64,000 nucleotides of DNA from positions 992,001-1,056,000 of the forward strand of contig NZ_CP083371.1 in assembly GCF_017488845.2 (NCBI RefSeq), in the 5' to 3' direction. The position numbers and the translations under genes are program-made. The notes under the pieces are model-generated. The model searched no databases. It saw only the letters and a program-made list of their open reading frames with translations, and had not been told where the DNA came from. This document shows, one piece after another, positions 24,976 to 34,740 of this stretch. This DNA is from Ensifer canadensis (GTDB taxonomy: Bacteria > Pseudomonadota > Alphaproteobacteria > Rhizobiales > Rhizobiaceae). Numbering within the stretch: the stretch's first letter is position 1; every line of letters starts with the position of its first letter.

Positions 24976-25140
24976 ACCTTCGCGGATCCTGCGAGCCAGT
25001 CCGTCGGCTGTCTCGGTTAATGACGAACGCGCAGCGGCCTCCCAACCATGCACGATTTGCGGGCGATAGCGTTGCTCATGAGGTTCCGGCCCCATGAACC
25101 CGCGCTGCCGGCTTTTGAACGCCCGTGTGCGATGGCGCGC

Positions 25141-25310
25141 ACCGGCCACGTGTCTTTCCGATCGGTCGCGTCGGAAACCATTCCCGTTCAAGATGTCGCC
25201 TTTCTAAGGGACCGGCCACGTCCAGCGTCAACCCGCAAGGGGTTTCCCTCCGCTTCGCTGCGGTGACACTTGCGGCTCGGCCCCTTCTTCGGGCGCCATC
25301 GGGAATGGTT
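25141..25310. repeat. Direct and inverted repeats upstream of the DUF736 gene
   Basis: ACCGGCCACGT occurs at 25141-25151 and again at 25211-25221. AACCATTCCCG (25176-25186) is the exact reverse complement of CGGGAATGGTT (25300-25310), which lies 27 bases before the DUF736 start. They may mark regulator sites or a duplicated promoter. Confidence 0.4.
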
Positions 25311-25336
25311 CCCGAGCAACCGAAGGAGAAAGCACC

Positions 25337-25660
25337 ATGGCCACCACGATCGCAACCCTTACCGAAAAGACCGACGGCACCCTCGAAGGTCTCTTCGCCA
25401 CCATCAAGGTCAACGCCCCGATCGCCCTCATCCCGAATGGCCAAAAGGCAAGCGAAGGCGCCCCCGACTATCGCATCATCCATCGCCGCACCGGCTTCGA
25501 GATCGGCGCCGGTTGGTACCGGAACTCGCAGCGCACCGGCGAGGAATACCTCTCGGTCAAGCTTGAGGCGCCCGAGATCGGCGTGATTTTCGGCAATGTC
25601 GCACCGGCACCCGGCGGCGAAGCGAACCGCAAGGTCATCCTGTGGAATGATCCAGCCTGA
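25337..25660 (+). CDS. DUF736 family protein
   Basis: The 107-residue protein shows the DUF736 pattern: a variable N-terminus, APDYRIIHRRTGFEIGAGW, then RTGEEYLSVKLEAPEIGVIFGNV. These small proteins are very frequent on rhizobial plasmids near transfer genes, often beside DUF2958 as here. Function unknown. The Shine-Dalgarno AAGGAG fits the ATG. The product is soluble, with no signal peptide. Confidence 0.88.
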   Translation: MATTIATLTEKTDGTLEGLFATIKVNAPIALIPNGQKASEGAPDYRIIHRRTGFEIGAGWYRNSQRTGEEYLSVKLEAPEIGVIFGNVAPAPGGEANRKVILWNDPA

Positions 25661-25674
25661 GCGTCGCACACGCC

Positions 25675-25697
25675 GGCCCCGCGGTGATCGCGGGGCC
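25675..25697 (+). terminator. GC-rich hairpin between the DUF736 and DUF2958 genes
   Basis: GGCCCCGCG-GTGAT-CGCGGGGCC is a perfect 9-bp stem with a 5-base loop. It starts 15 bases after the DUF736 stop. No T-run follows directly, so it may only attenuate transcription or protect the mRNA end. Confidence 0.5.
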
Positions 25698-25731
25698 GCT
25701 CCGTCCAACCCCTTCATCTTGGAGAATACCA

Positions 25732-26076
25732 ATGCGCCTCATCACCGAGGAAATCCGCGCGGCCCTCATCACCAACGGTCGACGCTTCCAACGCGATCCA
25801 GACTTCGATCCGCTTCCGCTCCTCAAACTGTTTACGCCCGACGCGGCCGCCACGTGGTTGATCGCCGCTGCCGACCCGGAGGACCCCGATTTGCTCTTCG
25901 GGCTCTGCGACCTCGGCGTCGGGTTTCCTGAACTCGGTTCCGTTCTTTTCTCGGAGATCCAATCCGTTCGCGGCCGGCTTGGCCTGCGCGTCGAAAGGGA
26001 TCTCACCTTTAAAGCAGACCGGTCGATTTCGGCCTATGCCAAAGTCGCTACTGTAGCCAGCCGGTTCGTCGCCTAG
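25732..26076 (+). CDS. DUF2958 family protein
   Basis: The 114-residue protein matches DUF2958: MRLITEEIRAALITNGR, then LKLFTPDAAATWLIAAADPEDPDLLFGLCDLG, GFPELGSV, and ERDLTFKADRSISAYA. It is common on conjugative plasmids; function unknown. I use ATG 25732, which has TTGGAGAA upstream and matches the usual start of the family. Confidence 0.88.
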   Translation: MRLITEEIRAALITNGRRFQRDPDFDPLPLLKLFTPDAAATWLIAAADPEDPDLLFGLCDLGVGFPELGSVLFSEIQSVRGRLGLRVERDLTFKADRSISAYAKVATVASRFVA

Positions 26077-26096
26077 CTGAGTATATAGCCAGGAGG

Positions 26097-26131
26097 GACC
26101 GTAGTCGGCAGGCTACGGTCTCGATTTGTTT
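26097..26131 (+). terminator. Terminator after the DUF2958 gene
   Basis: GACCGTAG-N8-CTACGGTC is a perfect 8-bp stem, followed by TCGATTTGTTTG. It lies 20 bases past the stop and fits a Rho-independent terminator. The following 300 bases (to about 26420) hold no recognisable gene. Confidence 0.6.
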
Positions 26132-26427
26132 GTCATCATGGCGAAATTCTGCTCGTGGCGCTCTAACCGGATCTTGTTAGAAGCGAGGCAGCCAGCTGCC
26201 CGTATATTCTGGGTGGCATACCCAACCCACCCTGTCTGCTCAGAAACGTCAGGATGCCATGAGGGGTCTGAATGCTTCAAGGCCGCGCGGCCCCCTCCAA
26301 TTTTGCCGCAAGCGCCAAAATCGGCTCCTCCGCGCGCCGGCGCCGCCGGTCGCGTGACGCGAGCCTTGACCCCTTCCGACCCCTCATGACCGACGGCGTC
26401 ATCTTTCACAAATTCAAGGAGATGACG

Positions 26428-26574
26428 ATGACCATCGAACAGCACATCGAGGAACTGCGCGCCGAATTGCAATATTGCCCGGACGCCGAGGAGCGCCACC
26501 AGATCGAAGCCGAACTGGAAGCGGCACGGCAGGAACTCGGCCGTCGCAACACCGATGACCCACCTCCAAAATAG
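26428..26574 (+). CDS. Small helical hypothetical protein (48 residues)
   Basis: ATG 26428 has AAGGAG 7 bases upstream, so I prefer it over ATG 26422 and the long upstream extension. The product is helical and charged (EQHIEELRAELQYCPDAEE, then IEAELEAARQELGRR), like a short coiled coil. It has no known function, but such small proteins are usual beside DUF736/DUF2958 genes on rhizobial plasmids. Confidence 0.6.
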   Translation: MTIEQHIEELRAELQYCPDAEERHQIEAELEAARQELGRRNTDDPPPK

Positions 26575-26645
26575 TGGCCGCGCGCCATCTTGCTTCTACA
26601 GCAATCTTCAGGACGTATTGCCGAGCGGTGACAGGATGTGATCGC

Positions 26646-28567
26646 TTAGGTCGCCGCTGTCTTGACGAACCGGTTGGGTTCGACTGCCGCATTCATGTCT
26701 TTTCTCCGGAAATAAATCGCACGTCCGCAACGCAACGGACTGTGACCCTGGACAATGATGATCTGCTCGTCCTTGCGCATCGACTGGATGATTTCGTGCG
26801 GCATAATCAGCGGCCTGCGCTGAAGGCTGACACTCTCTGACCGCCTTGAAGCTTTGTCAGAGCTGCTCCCGCCGATATTGCGGGACCGGCCCTCGACCTC
26901 AACGGTCATTTCGCCACATTGAGCGGAAACGTTCCGGGCCGTGTCGAGCGCCTTGATTGCCGCATAGGATGCAAAGGCGCATCCATCGATCCATGAGGTC
27001 GCGCCATCACGGCCGAAGTGCTTTTCGAGCTGGCCGACCGATTGATACATCAACATCAGCGTGATGCCGTATTTCCGGCCGTAGTCGCGGGCATCCTCGA
27101 GCACGCGCATGAAGCCGAGCAGATCGATCTCATCGAGCATGAAGAGTGCGCGGCGGTCGAAGGCCCCGTCGGCCTGGATCATGGCATTGATCAGTGAACC
27201 GATGATGACGCGGGCAATGCCCGGATAGCTGCGCAGGATCGAGGCGGGGATGTTCAGGAAAACGTCGATCGCGCCCTTGACGATATCACCCGATTTGAAT
27301 GCCGTCCCGCAGACGAGCGCGGCATAGTCGTCGAGCGATAGCCATTGTGTATCCTTCGACGCGGTAGAATAGACGCCACTGAAAGTCTGTTCCGTCATAT
27401 TGGTGAAGACGCCCAGCGTCTCGCGGACAAAAGCCGATTGCGATGTTTCCTGAATGTCGCGCAACATCGCCAGGACTGACGGTTCGGGCTCGGAAACAAT
27501 CTGGCGCAGACTGCGAAGATCGCGACGACCGGCATAGTCCGCAGAGAGCATGACGTGCGCCAGCAAACCTGTCAGAAGATTGTGCGCCTGGTTCTGAAAG
27601 TATGACCCCGTCGATGTTTCGATCCGAGAGCTTTCCGACAAAAGCATGTGAGCAACCGCGACGATGTCCTCTTCCTTGGATTTCGAGGTTTCGATCCAGT
27701 CGAGGACGTTGAAGCCCCAAGCGGGATTGGATGGGCCAAGTACGATGCAGTTTCGTTTGAGCCTCGTTCGCGATGGGCAACAACCATCGGCGCTACTTCG
27801 GTCGAGGGATCGAGGCAGATCAGTGGTCCGGTATAGCGCAACGCTGTCGGAATAACATTGCTCGTGGTCTTGTATCCGCCTGAACCAGCGAAAAACAGCA
27901 TATGAGTCGAATCGAAATCTTGCCTATAGGTGAGCAGCGGTGCCTTGCCGCCTTTCCCCCAGGTTGACCGGTCGTCAGGCCGAAAGGGGACACGGTGGAT
28001 CGTCTCGAGATCGACCCGGTAGCGCTCGCCAATGACGATTTCGCCATCCGCCGGAAACTGAGTGGCGGCGGCTGACATAGACAGCCAATCGGCGTCGCCG
28101 AAGGTGCCCCGCCGGGCTCGTTTGACCGGTCCGCCGATGATTATGGATATACGGGCAGAGATCGCCACGATGACAAAGCCGCCGATTGCGCCTGCGGCTG
28201 CGTAGAGATCGAGATAGGAAAACGCCGCTGCCCAGCTGACCACTCCAGTCTGAACGAAGGGGGACAGTCGGGCGTGTTCCCGCACAGCGTAAAATCCGCC
28301 AATGCAGAGAAACGTGATGACACTGACAAGCGCGATCGGTCTGCGCCGGTGCAGAGGCAAGATTGCCACAGTAATGAGCCCCGAAATCGGTCCAAAGAAA
28401 AGATTGGGAATCGGGGACGCACGCATGAACCAATAGGCATATTCGGGCGCAACCATAGTCGCCATCGTCGGCCACTTGTAAGCTGTGATAAGCAAAGTCG
28501 CGAGGCTCACTGCTATTGGCACGAGTGCCAGCAGGACCATCGGGCTGAGTCGTCGTTTCGCCGCCAT
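26646..28567 (-). pseudogene. traG: traG (VirD4-type coupling protein) interrupted by a one-base frameshift
   Basis: The N-terminal part (ATG 28567) has several membrane helices, then the Walker A variant FFAGSGGYKTTSNV and TGPLICLDPSTEVAPMVV. After AHRERG the frame is lost: the continuation LKRNCIVLGPSNPAWGFNVL lies in another frame. It leads without a break into HMLLSESSRIETSTGSYFQN and the remainder of TraG, with Walker B FMLDEIDLLGF. Restoring one base near 27762 rebuilds a full protein of about 640 residues with no gap against the family pattern as I recall it. TraG couples the relaxosome to the VirB channel. The lesion may be real or a sequencing error. Gene order traG-traD-traC is that of rhizobial plasmids. 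Confidence 0.85.
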
Positions 28568-28581
28568 CCCGCACTCTCTGT

Positions 28582-28794
28582 TTATAGTTTGATCAGTGCG
28601 CGGGCCTCCGCCCGAAAGGCCTTCGCACCGAGGGCGCATAGCCGATCATGCTCCGCCGCCCCGACTGGAACCCGGCTCGCCTCGATCAGCGCTCCGAGCA
28701 GAAACGCCCGATCGGCGTTCCTTAAGCCTGCCTTGATGACCAATCCGCCGAGGATGACTTTCTCGTGGGTATCGCGCTTGCGCTCTTGCGTCAT
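28582..28794 (-). CDS. traD: Conjugal transfer protein TraD
   Basis: The 70-residue protein matches TraD of Ti-type plasmids in length and pattern: a charged start (MTQERKRDTHEK), VILGGLVIKAGLRNADRAFLLGALIEAS, and a short basic end. ATG 28794 is chosen because homologues have about 71 residues; the longer upstream frame overlaps traC. It is a small relaxosome-associated protein of unclear function. It is followed by traG after 14 bases. Confidence 0.75.
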   Translation of the reverse strand: MTQERKRDTHEKVILGGLVIKAGLRNADRAFLLGALIEASRVPVGAAEHDRLCALGAKAFRAEARALIKL

Positions 28795-28843
28795 TCTGTG
28801 TTGCCGCTTCCGTTCGAGAAATACAATCCGCTGGTCAAGCCGC

Positions 28844-29068
28844 CTAAGCGGATGGACCAGCGGCGCCCCGGACCCTTTCGCGAAATCGTGTGACGATCTC
28901 TGCGAAAATGGCGTCGAGCTCGCTGTCGGGAATATCGAGTTCGGCGAGACCGGCTTTCTGCGCCATCCGGGCGAAACGCTCGTTGGCTTTAAACAGCAGG
29001 TTCTTGCGTTTCGCCCGCAGTGCTTCGATTTGAGCATCGATTTCCGAAATGGTTGTTTTTGAGCGCAC
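28844..29068 (-). CDS. traC: Conjugal transfer protein TraC
   Basis: The 74-residue protein has the TraC pattern: EIDAQIEALRAKRKNLLFKANERFARMAQKAGL and a C-terminal FAEIVTRFRER. The start is GTG 29068 with GAGGAAGGA upstream. TraC is an accessory protein of the Ti-type relaxosome that helps TraA at oriT. It is divergent from traA, with oriT expected between, and is the first gene of traCDG. Confidence 0.8.
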   Translation of the reverse strand: MRSKTTISEIDAQIEALRAKRKNLLFKANERFARMAQKAGLAELDIPDSELDAIFAEIVTRFRERVRGAAGPSA

Positions 29069-29199
29069 TTTTCGTCCTTCCTCTGTCTCCAGCGAGATTC
29101 GATTATACTACCTTAAATATGATAGTCAAATCGTCGGAAATGAGGTATTGGAAAAGGAAACTCCGAGCCAAAGATGAATCATTAAGTGCTACTAAGTAG

Positions 29200-29245
29200 G
29201 CGGATGGCGCAATATATGTCGCAGTTGCGACGCGCTTGGGAGGGG
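29200..29245. other. Putative origin of transfer (oriT)
   Basis: Between traC and traA lies GGCGCAATATATGTCGC, then a perfect inverted repeat GTCGCA-GT-TGCGAC (29218-29231), then CGCGCTTGGG. The layout recalls the IncQ/Ti-type nick region (GGCGCAATTATA with a CGTCGC...GCGACG repeat), which is cut by TraA-like relaxases. The site is next to the relaxase gene as in other rhizobial plasmids. The nick position is not proven. Confidence 0.6.
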
Positions 29246-29258
29246 AGCTTGACCTGAA

Positions 29259-32200
29259 TTGGCTATCATGTTTGTGAGGGCTCACGTGATTAGCCGGAGT
29301 GCCGGTCGCAGTATCATCTCTGCAGCTGCCTATCGTCATCGCACCAAGATGATGGACGAACAGATCGGCAAGGAATTCCGCCACTATGGCGATGCTGCGG
29401 AACTGGCGCATGAAGAACTTGCTTTGCCCTCCGAAACACCCGCATGGCTGAAGGCGGCCATAGATGGGCGGACGGTCGCTGATGCCAGTAAAGTGCTTTG
29501 GAACGCGGTCGATCGTTTCGAGACGCGCTGCGATGCGCAGCTTGCCCGCGAGATCATTCTCGCGCTTCCGGTGGAATTAAACCGCAAGGAGAACATCGAA
29601 CTTGTGCGCGACTTCGTGCGGGAAAACCTCACGTCGCGGGGAATGGTCGCCGATTGGGTTTATCACGACAAGGACGGCAATCCGCATGCTCATATTATGG
29701 CAACGCTGCGCCCTTTGGCCGAGGAGGGGTTCGGGCCGAAGAAAGTCGCGATCGTCGGTGAAGACGGCCAACCGGTACGCGTCAAAACGCCCGACCGACC
29801 TGAGGGGAAAATCGTTTATCGGCTGTGGGCAGGCGACAAGGAAGCGATGAAGGAGTGGAAGGTTGCCTGGGCGGAAACGGCAAGCCGCCATCTGGCGCTT
29901 GCCGGTCATGACTTCCGCCTTGATGGTCGTTCCTACGATGAACAAGGACTTCGCGGACTGGAGCAACGGCATTTCGGTCCGGATCGTGCTGCGCTTGTTC
30001 GTAAAGGCATCGAATCCTATTCTTCACCGACTGCATTGGCCAAGCGCTATGAGATTGCCGACCGGCTCACGGATGATCCGACCTTGTTGCTCAAGCAACT
30101 CGCCATCGAGCGATCGACCTTTAACGAGAGGGATATCGCCCGCGCGCTGCATCGTTATATCGACGATCCGATCGTCTTTGCCAATATACGCGCCAGACTG
30201 ATGGCATCGGACGATCTGGTGATGCTGCAGCCGCAACGGCTAAACAGTGAAACCTGCAAAGTCGAGTGTCCGGCGGTGTTCACGACGCGCGCTCTGGTCC
30301 GAACCGAATATGAAATGGCACGCTTGGCAATTAAGTTGTCGAAGATGAAAGGCTTCGGTGTCTCTAAGTCCCGCGTCGACGCTGCGGTTACATCAATTGA
30401 ATCTGAAATGTCTGCCGGTGGTGTTCGGCTCGCAACAGAGCAAATCGATGCCGTCCGGCATGTTACCGCCGGTGGCGCAATTGCCGCGGTCGTCGGTGTG
30501 GCCGGCGCCGGTAAATCGACATTGTTGAGTGCCGCCCGTACTGTTTGGGAAAATGAGGGGCGGCGTGTCGTCGGTGCGGCACTGGCCGGAAAGGCTGCTG
30601 AGGGATTGGAGGAAAGTTCCGGTATTCTCGCACGCACCATCGCCTCCTGGGAACGTGCCTGGGAGCGAGGTAACGATCTTCTCGGAAAGGGGGATGTGCT
30701 GGTCGTAGACGAGGCCGGAATGGTGTCGTCACAACAAATGGGGCGTTTGTTGAAGCGTATCGAGGTCGCGGGCGCAAAGGCTGTGCTCATTGGTGATCCG
30801 ATGCAGCTTCAGCCGATTCAGGCCGGTGCGGCTTTCCGAGCGATTGTCGAGCGCATCAACTCTGCGGAGCTTGCCGGTGTCCGGCGGCAGAAAGAGGAAT
30901 GGGCGCGTACTGCCTCCAAGCAATTTGCCCGCGGCGATGTGAAAGCGGCGCTCGCCGCTTATGGCGAACGCGGGCATATCGTTAGCGCCGAGACCCGTCA
31001 GGCTGCCATCGAGCGCATCGTCGCAGACTGGACAGCTGCACATCGCGAATTGGTAGCGAAAGCCAAGGCGGAAGGTCGCAAACTTCGTGGCGACGAACTG
31101 ACTGTACTTGCGCATACCAATGACGACGTGAAGGTGTTGAACCGGTCTATTCGCGATGTGCTTTCGACGGATGGATTGTTGTCGGATGGCAGGCCGTTCT
31201 TAACCGAGCGCGGTATGCGGGAGTTCGCGGTTGGTGACCGGATCATCTTTCTCGAAAACGCCCGGTTCGTCGCGCCGCATGCCAAGAACCTTACTGTTCA
31301 GCACGTGAAGAACGGCATGCTCGGGACGGTTTGCTCGACGGCAGCCGGAAGCGGGACGGCGCTGCTCACTGTCCGGCTCGACAATGGACGCGATATCGTT
31401 TTTGCCGAGGATACCTATCGCAATGTCGATCATGGCTACGCCGCGACCATCCACAAAAGTCAGGGTTCGACCTTTAATCGCGCCTTTGTACTGGCGACCG
31501 GCATGATGGACCAGCATCTGACGTATGTCGCGATGACCCGACACCGCGATCGCGCTGATCTTTATGTCGCTGCGGAGGATTTCCAGCGGAGACGTGAACG
31601 CGACAGAGCGCCGCGTGCAGACTACACCGATGGGGTTGGCGGCGAGCTTGTCGAAACAGGCTTTGCGAAGTTTCGACCGCACGATGATGTAGATCCAAGT
31701 CCCTATGCCGATCTTCGCATTGAAGATGGAATGACGCATCGTCTGTGGGGCGTCAGTCTGCCGAAGGCGCTAGAGGATGGCGGGGTGCAGGTCGGTGACA
31801 CCGTAATGCTTCGAAAGGATGGGACAGAGAAGGTCACGGTCAAGGTTCCAGTAAACGATGAAGACACTGGCAAAAGACGCTTCGAAGAGCGTGTTGTCGA
31901 GCGCAACATCTGGAGAGCGGGTTTGATCGAAAAGGCAGCGGACCGACAACACCGGATTGCCAAGGAAAACCGCTTGCCGGACCTGTTTCCGCAGCTTGTT
32001 AAACGGCTCTCGCGTTCGGGCGGAAAAACGACGACGCTCGATTACGTGACGGAGGATGCATACCGATCTCTGGCAGACGACTTCGCGCGGCGTCGCGGAA
32101 TTGAGGTAGTATCTGGTTGGAGTCTTGTTGAGAAGGCGGATCGTACGCTGAGCTGGGTTTCCGAACAGCGTGGTCGGGTGGCCCGGCTATGGCAACGTGC

Positions 32201-33869
32201 CAACGCGGCGCTTGATGTTGTGGTTGAGCATTCCGAACGCATTGAGGCAAACAGCAGTACAGCCAAGCGGCAGGCTCCTAAGATCAGTGCGGATGGCGAT
32301 CCGGAATTACTCCCGGCAACGATTTCGTTCTCGCGGACACTCGAGGAGGATGCACGTCTTGCCCATCTCTCATCAGCTGACTGGGCGGAGCGGGAAGCGA
32401 TCGTCATGCCTTTGCTCAGGCGGATTTACCGAGATCCGGCGGCCGTGCTTGCGCGATTGAACGAGCATTCCTCTAATACCGCCAAGGATCCCCAACTAAT
32501 CGCAGACCGGCTTATTCGGTCGCCTCAAGCACTCGGGAACCTGCGTGGCGGCGCCAACCTTGTCGATGCTCAAGCGGCCAGGAAGGAGAGGGCGGCTGCC
32601 TTGGCAGCTGTGCCAGAGCTCGCGCTTTTGGCGCGAGCTCTGGCGACGGAGTTTCGTCGACAAGAAGGGCGCTTCCAAGACCGTGAGCGAATGCGCAGAT
32701 TGCATATGAGCTTCGTTGTTCCGGCACTTTCCAAAAATGCAAGAGCGCGGCTTTTGGAGATCGAAGCGGCTTGGGAGAAAGGGGGAGATGAGGCTTATCG
32801 ATCCGCTTTCCGGATCGCCACGGAGGATCGCTCGGTAGTCCAGGAGGTCAAGGCCATCGACGATGCCCTGACCCGTCGGTTTGGATGGCTTGCGTTTTCT
32901 GACAAGGCAAATGGCTTCGCTAAGCGCGATACGGCGATGCGTTTTCCGGAAAGCATGGTGGAGGAAAGGCAGGCCGAACTGACTGTGCTGTTTTCGGTCG
33001 TTAGACGTTTTGCGGCGGAGCAGCGCATGATAGAAAAACATGAGCCCGCTCAACTCATCGCGCCGGCAGCATTTGCTCCGCAGTATGCGGTCGCGTGCTT
33101 ACCAATGTTGCCAGCTGTAACCGAATTCAAGATCCGTGTGGAGGATGAGGCGCGGCTCAGGGCGGTGGAGGCCCAGCATTACAGGCAGGAGAGAGCGGCA
33201 CTCGGGCGAGATGCAGTTCGGATCTGGCGCGATCCGGCCACCGCGGTTGCGACGATCGAAAGCCTTGTAACAATGAAGATCGACCCCGAACGCATTGTGC
33301 ATGCCATTGTCGCTGATCCCGCCGCCTATGGCGCCTTGCGTGGCTCGGACAGGGTGTTGGACAGGCTCCTGGCAGCAGGACGAGAGCGTCGGGAAGCGAT
33401 GCAGTATGTCAATATCGCTGCCGCCTCCATTCGCGCCATGGGGCGCTCCTACGCCGCCGCCTACGAGGCGGAGTTTTTGGCGGTCAGGACTGAACGAAAC
33501 CGCATGAGTGTCGCTATACCAGGGTTGACCAAAGAAGCTGAGAGTGCGCTCCGTCGTTTGACGGACCAGACGGCGAAGAATGCGAAGCATCTCGCGGGGA
33601 AGGTTCGGGCGCTTAATCCGGAGATCCGTGCGGAGTTCACGACTGTCTGCGAGGCGCTCGATGCACGTTTCGGACCGGGAGCACTCGCCCGCGGCGACAG
33701 ACATGCGATTAAAATGGTGCCGAAGTCGCAATGGGCGGCATTTGAGGCGATGCGCCATCGTATGCGCGGGCTTCTGCGCGCCACCGGCGCCTACGAAGCT
33801 GAGGAGGCAAGGGTCGGGAGCCAGCGCCGCGCGATCAATCAGGCACGACGCCCCCCGCTAGTAGATTGA
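29259..33869 (+). CDS. traA: TraA relaxase/helicase (Ti-type, MOBQ)
   Basis: The 1536-residue protein starts at TTG 29259 (AIMFVRAHVISRSAGRSI), as homologues do. The N-terminal MobA/MobL relaxase domain has the three-His motif HDKDGNPHAHIM (about 136-147). A TrwC/RecD-like helicase follows, with Walker A GVAGAGKST (about 413-421), VLVVDEAGMVSS, TIHKSQGSTFNRAF and YVAMTRHRDRADLY. The long C-terminal part is typical of rhizobial TraA. It nicks oriT, pilots the strand and unwinds the plasmid. It is complete and lies divergent from traCDG. Confidence 0.93.
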   Translation: MAIMFVRAHVISRSAGRSIISAAAYRHRTKMMDEQIGKEFRHYGDAAELAHEELALPSETPAWLKAAIDGRTVADASKVLWNAVDRFETRCDAQLAREIILALPVELNRKENIELVRDFVRENLTSRGMVADWVYHDKDGNPHAHIMATLRPLAEEGFGPKKVAIVGEDGQPVRVKTPDRPEGKIVYRLWAGDKEAMKEWKVAWAETASRHLALAGHDFRLDGRSYDEQGLRGLEQRHFGPDRAALVRKGIESYSSPTALAKRYEIADRLTDDPTLLLKQLAIERSTFNERDIARALHRYIDDPIVFANIRARLMASDDLVMLQPQRLNSETCKVECPAVFTTRALVRTEYEMARLAIKLSKMKGFGVSKSRVDAAVTSIESEMSAGGVRLATEQIDAVRHVTAGGAIAAVVGVAGAGKSTLLSAARTVWENEGRRVVGAALAGKAAEGLEESSGILARTIASWERAWERGNDLLGKGDVLVVDEAGMVSSQQMGRLLKRIEVAGAKAVLIGDPMQLQPIQAGAAFRAIVERINSAELAGVRRQKEEWARTASKQFARGDVKAALAAYGERGHIVSAETRQAAIERIVADWTAAHRELVAKAKAEGRKLRGDELTVLAHTNDDVKVLNRSIRDVLSTDGLLSDGRPFLTERGMREFAVGDRIIFLENARFVAPHAKNLTVQHVKNGMLGTVCSTAAGSGTALLTVRLDNGRDIVFAEDTYRNVDHGYAATIHKSQGSTFNRAFVLATGMMDQHLTYVAMTRHRDRADLYVAAEDFQRRRERDRAPRADYTDGVGGELVETGFAKFRPHDDVDPSPYADLRIEDGMTHRLWGVSLPKALEDGGVQVGDTVMLRKDGTEKVTVKVPVNDEDTGKRRFEERVVERNIWRAGLIEKAADRQHRIAKENRLPDLFPQLVKRLSRSGGKTTTLDYVTEDAYRSLADDFARRRGIEVVSGWSLVEKADRTLSWVSEQRGRVARLWQRANAALDVVVEHSERIEANSSTAKRQAPKISADGDPELLPATISFSRTLEEDARLAHLSSADWAEREAIVMPLLRRIYRDPAAVLARLNEHSSNTAKDPQLIADRLIRSPQALGNLRGGANLVDAQAARKERAAALAAVPELALLARALATEFRRQEGRFQDRERMRRLHMSFVVPALSKNARARLLEIEAAWEKGGDEAYRSAFRIATEDRSVVQEVKAIDDALTRRFGWLAFSDKANGFAKRDTAMRFPESMVEERQAELTVLFSVVRRFAAEQRMIEKHEPAQLIAPAAFAPQYAVACLPMLPAVTEFKIRVEDEARLRAVEAQHYRQERAALGRDAVRIWRDPATAVATIESLVTMKIDPERIVHAIVADPAAYGALRGSDRVLDRLLAAGRERREAMQYVNIAAASIRAMGRSYAAAYEAEFLAVRTERNRMSVAIPGLTKEAESALRRLTDQTAKNAKHLAGKVRALNPEIRAEFTTVCEALDARFGPGALARGDRHAIKMVPKSQWAAFEAMRHRMRGLLRATGAYEAEEARVGSQRRAINQARRPPLVD

Positions 33870-34232
33870 TGCCGAATTCGGATCTATAGGATAGAAGCGC
33901 ATCTTCCGATTAAGCGACGGTCTTCGTAGGTTGCCCGCAGGCGTGCGCCCTTGCCAGATCGGGCCGACGGGAGCCGGAGAACGGCACATGACTATGATCC
34001 GGCGTATCAACGCCGGGGCCACTTCTAGTGTATCAAATCACGCAGGATCTTGCGGCATTGACAGAAGCTCTCTTCCCAAGCTGGCACCGTGCCCGACGAC
34101 GATGCACAACGTTCCAGCCATCCGAGCTCTGAACAAGGTCGGGCGTGTTGCCGCGAAGCTCTTTAAAGCCGAACGCGCACAATCCCCTCGCGGAAAAATT
34201 CTGCGCTGCAGCCAACTCGGTGCTGATGATCG
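33870..34232. other. Intergenic stretch after traA
   Basis: No gene with support was found on either strand. Short open frames here lack ribosome binding sites. TraF and TraB genes, which follow traA on Ti-type plasmids, are absent, which fits a system that uses VirB-type rather than Trb-type secretion. Confidence 0.4.
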
Positions 34233-34475
34233 CTAGCGCCGCGCCGCGCGGCTGCTCGCCGGCTCCAGCCCCTTGCCGCGATAGGCGACGGGGATGCCCA
34301 GTGTCTCGTGGGTCGTTGCCAGCGTTTCGAGCCAAGTTGCCAGTTCAGTGGGCACCTTCTCATCGCCCGTCTCCATCGCCTCGATCCACGCTAGATTGCA
34401 ATGGAGCGCGCTCGCGAGATTGATCGGCGTCCAGCGAAGGGCAAGTAGGCATTGGGTAAATCGCGCGGGGGTCAT
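34233..34475 (-). CDS. Small HTH-like hypothetical protein
   Basis: The 80-residue protein (from ATG 34475; TTG 34487 is an alternative) begins MTPARFTQCLLALRWTPINLASAL and continues CNLAWIEAMETGDEKVPTELATWLETLA. This resembles a short XRE-type helix-turn-helix with a weak second helix. Such proteins are frequent in rhizobia, but no function is known. It sits alone between traA and trkH. Confidence 0.55.
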   Translation of the reverse strand: MTPARFTQCLLALRWTPINLASALHCNLAWIEAMETGDEKVPTELATWLETLATTHETLGIPVAYRGKGLEPASSRAARR

Positions 34476-34740
34476 TTCAGTGCTCAAGTTTGCGAGTGCG
34501 TCGGTTCGATGAGGCTATACACGCAGAAATAAGTCAAGGTGATGAGTTGTCGCGGCACGATGATGTGATCGCGTTCTGGTCCACAGCAATCGTCGACACT
34601 AGAAGAAATTGCTGTGATCGTTAAGAGGGATGTCCAACTTGCGTTCGTCGACGCTGGCCGCTAATCCCGATGTTGATGGCAGGTAAAAGCGACTCGCGAG
34701 GGCGAGTGGACCAGGACAGCCAAGACCGGGGCATTGACCG

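Noticed and set aside
28274..29062. Long plus-strand frame opposite traG/traD/traC
   Set aside because: The minus-strand genes have clear family patterns; this is a high-GC shadow.
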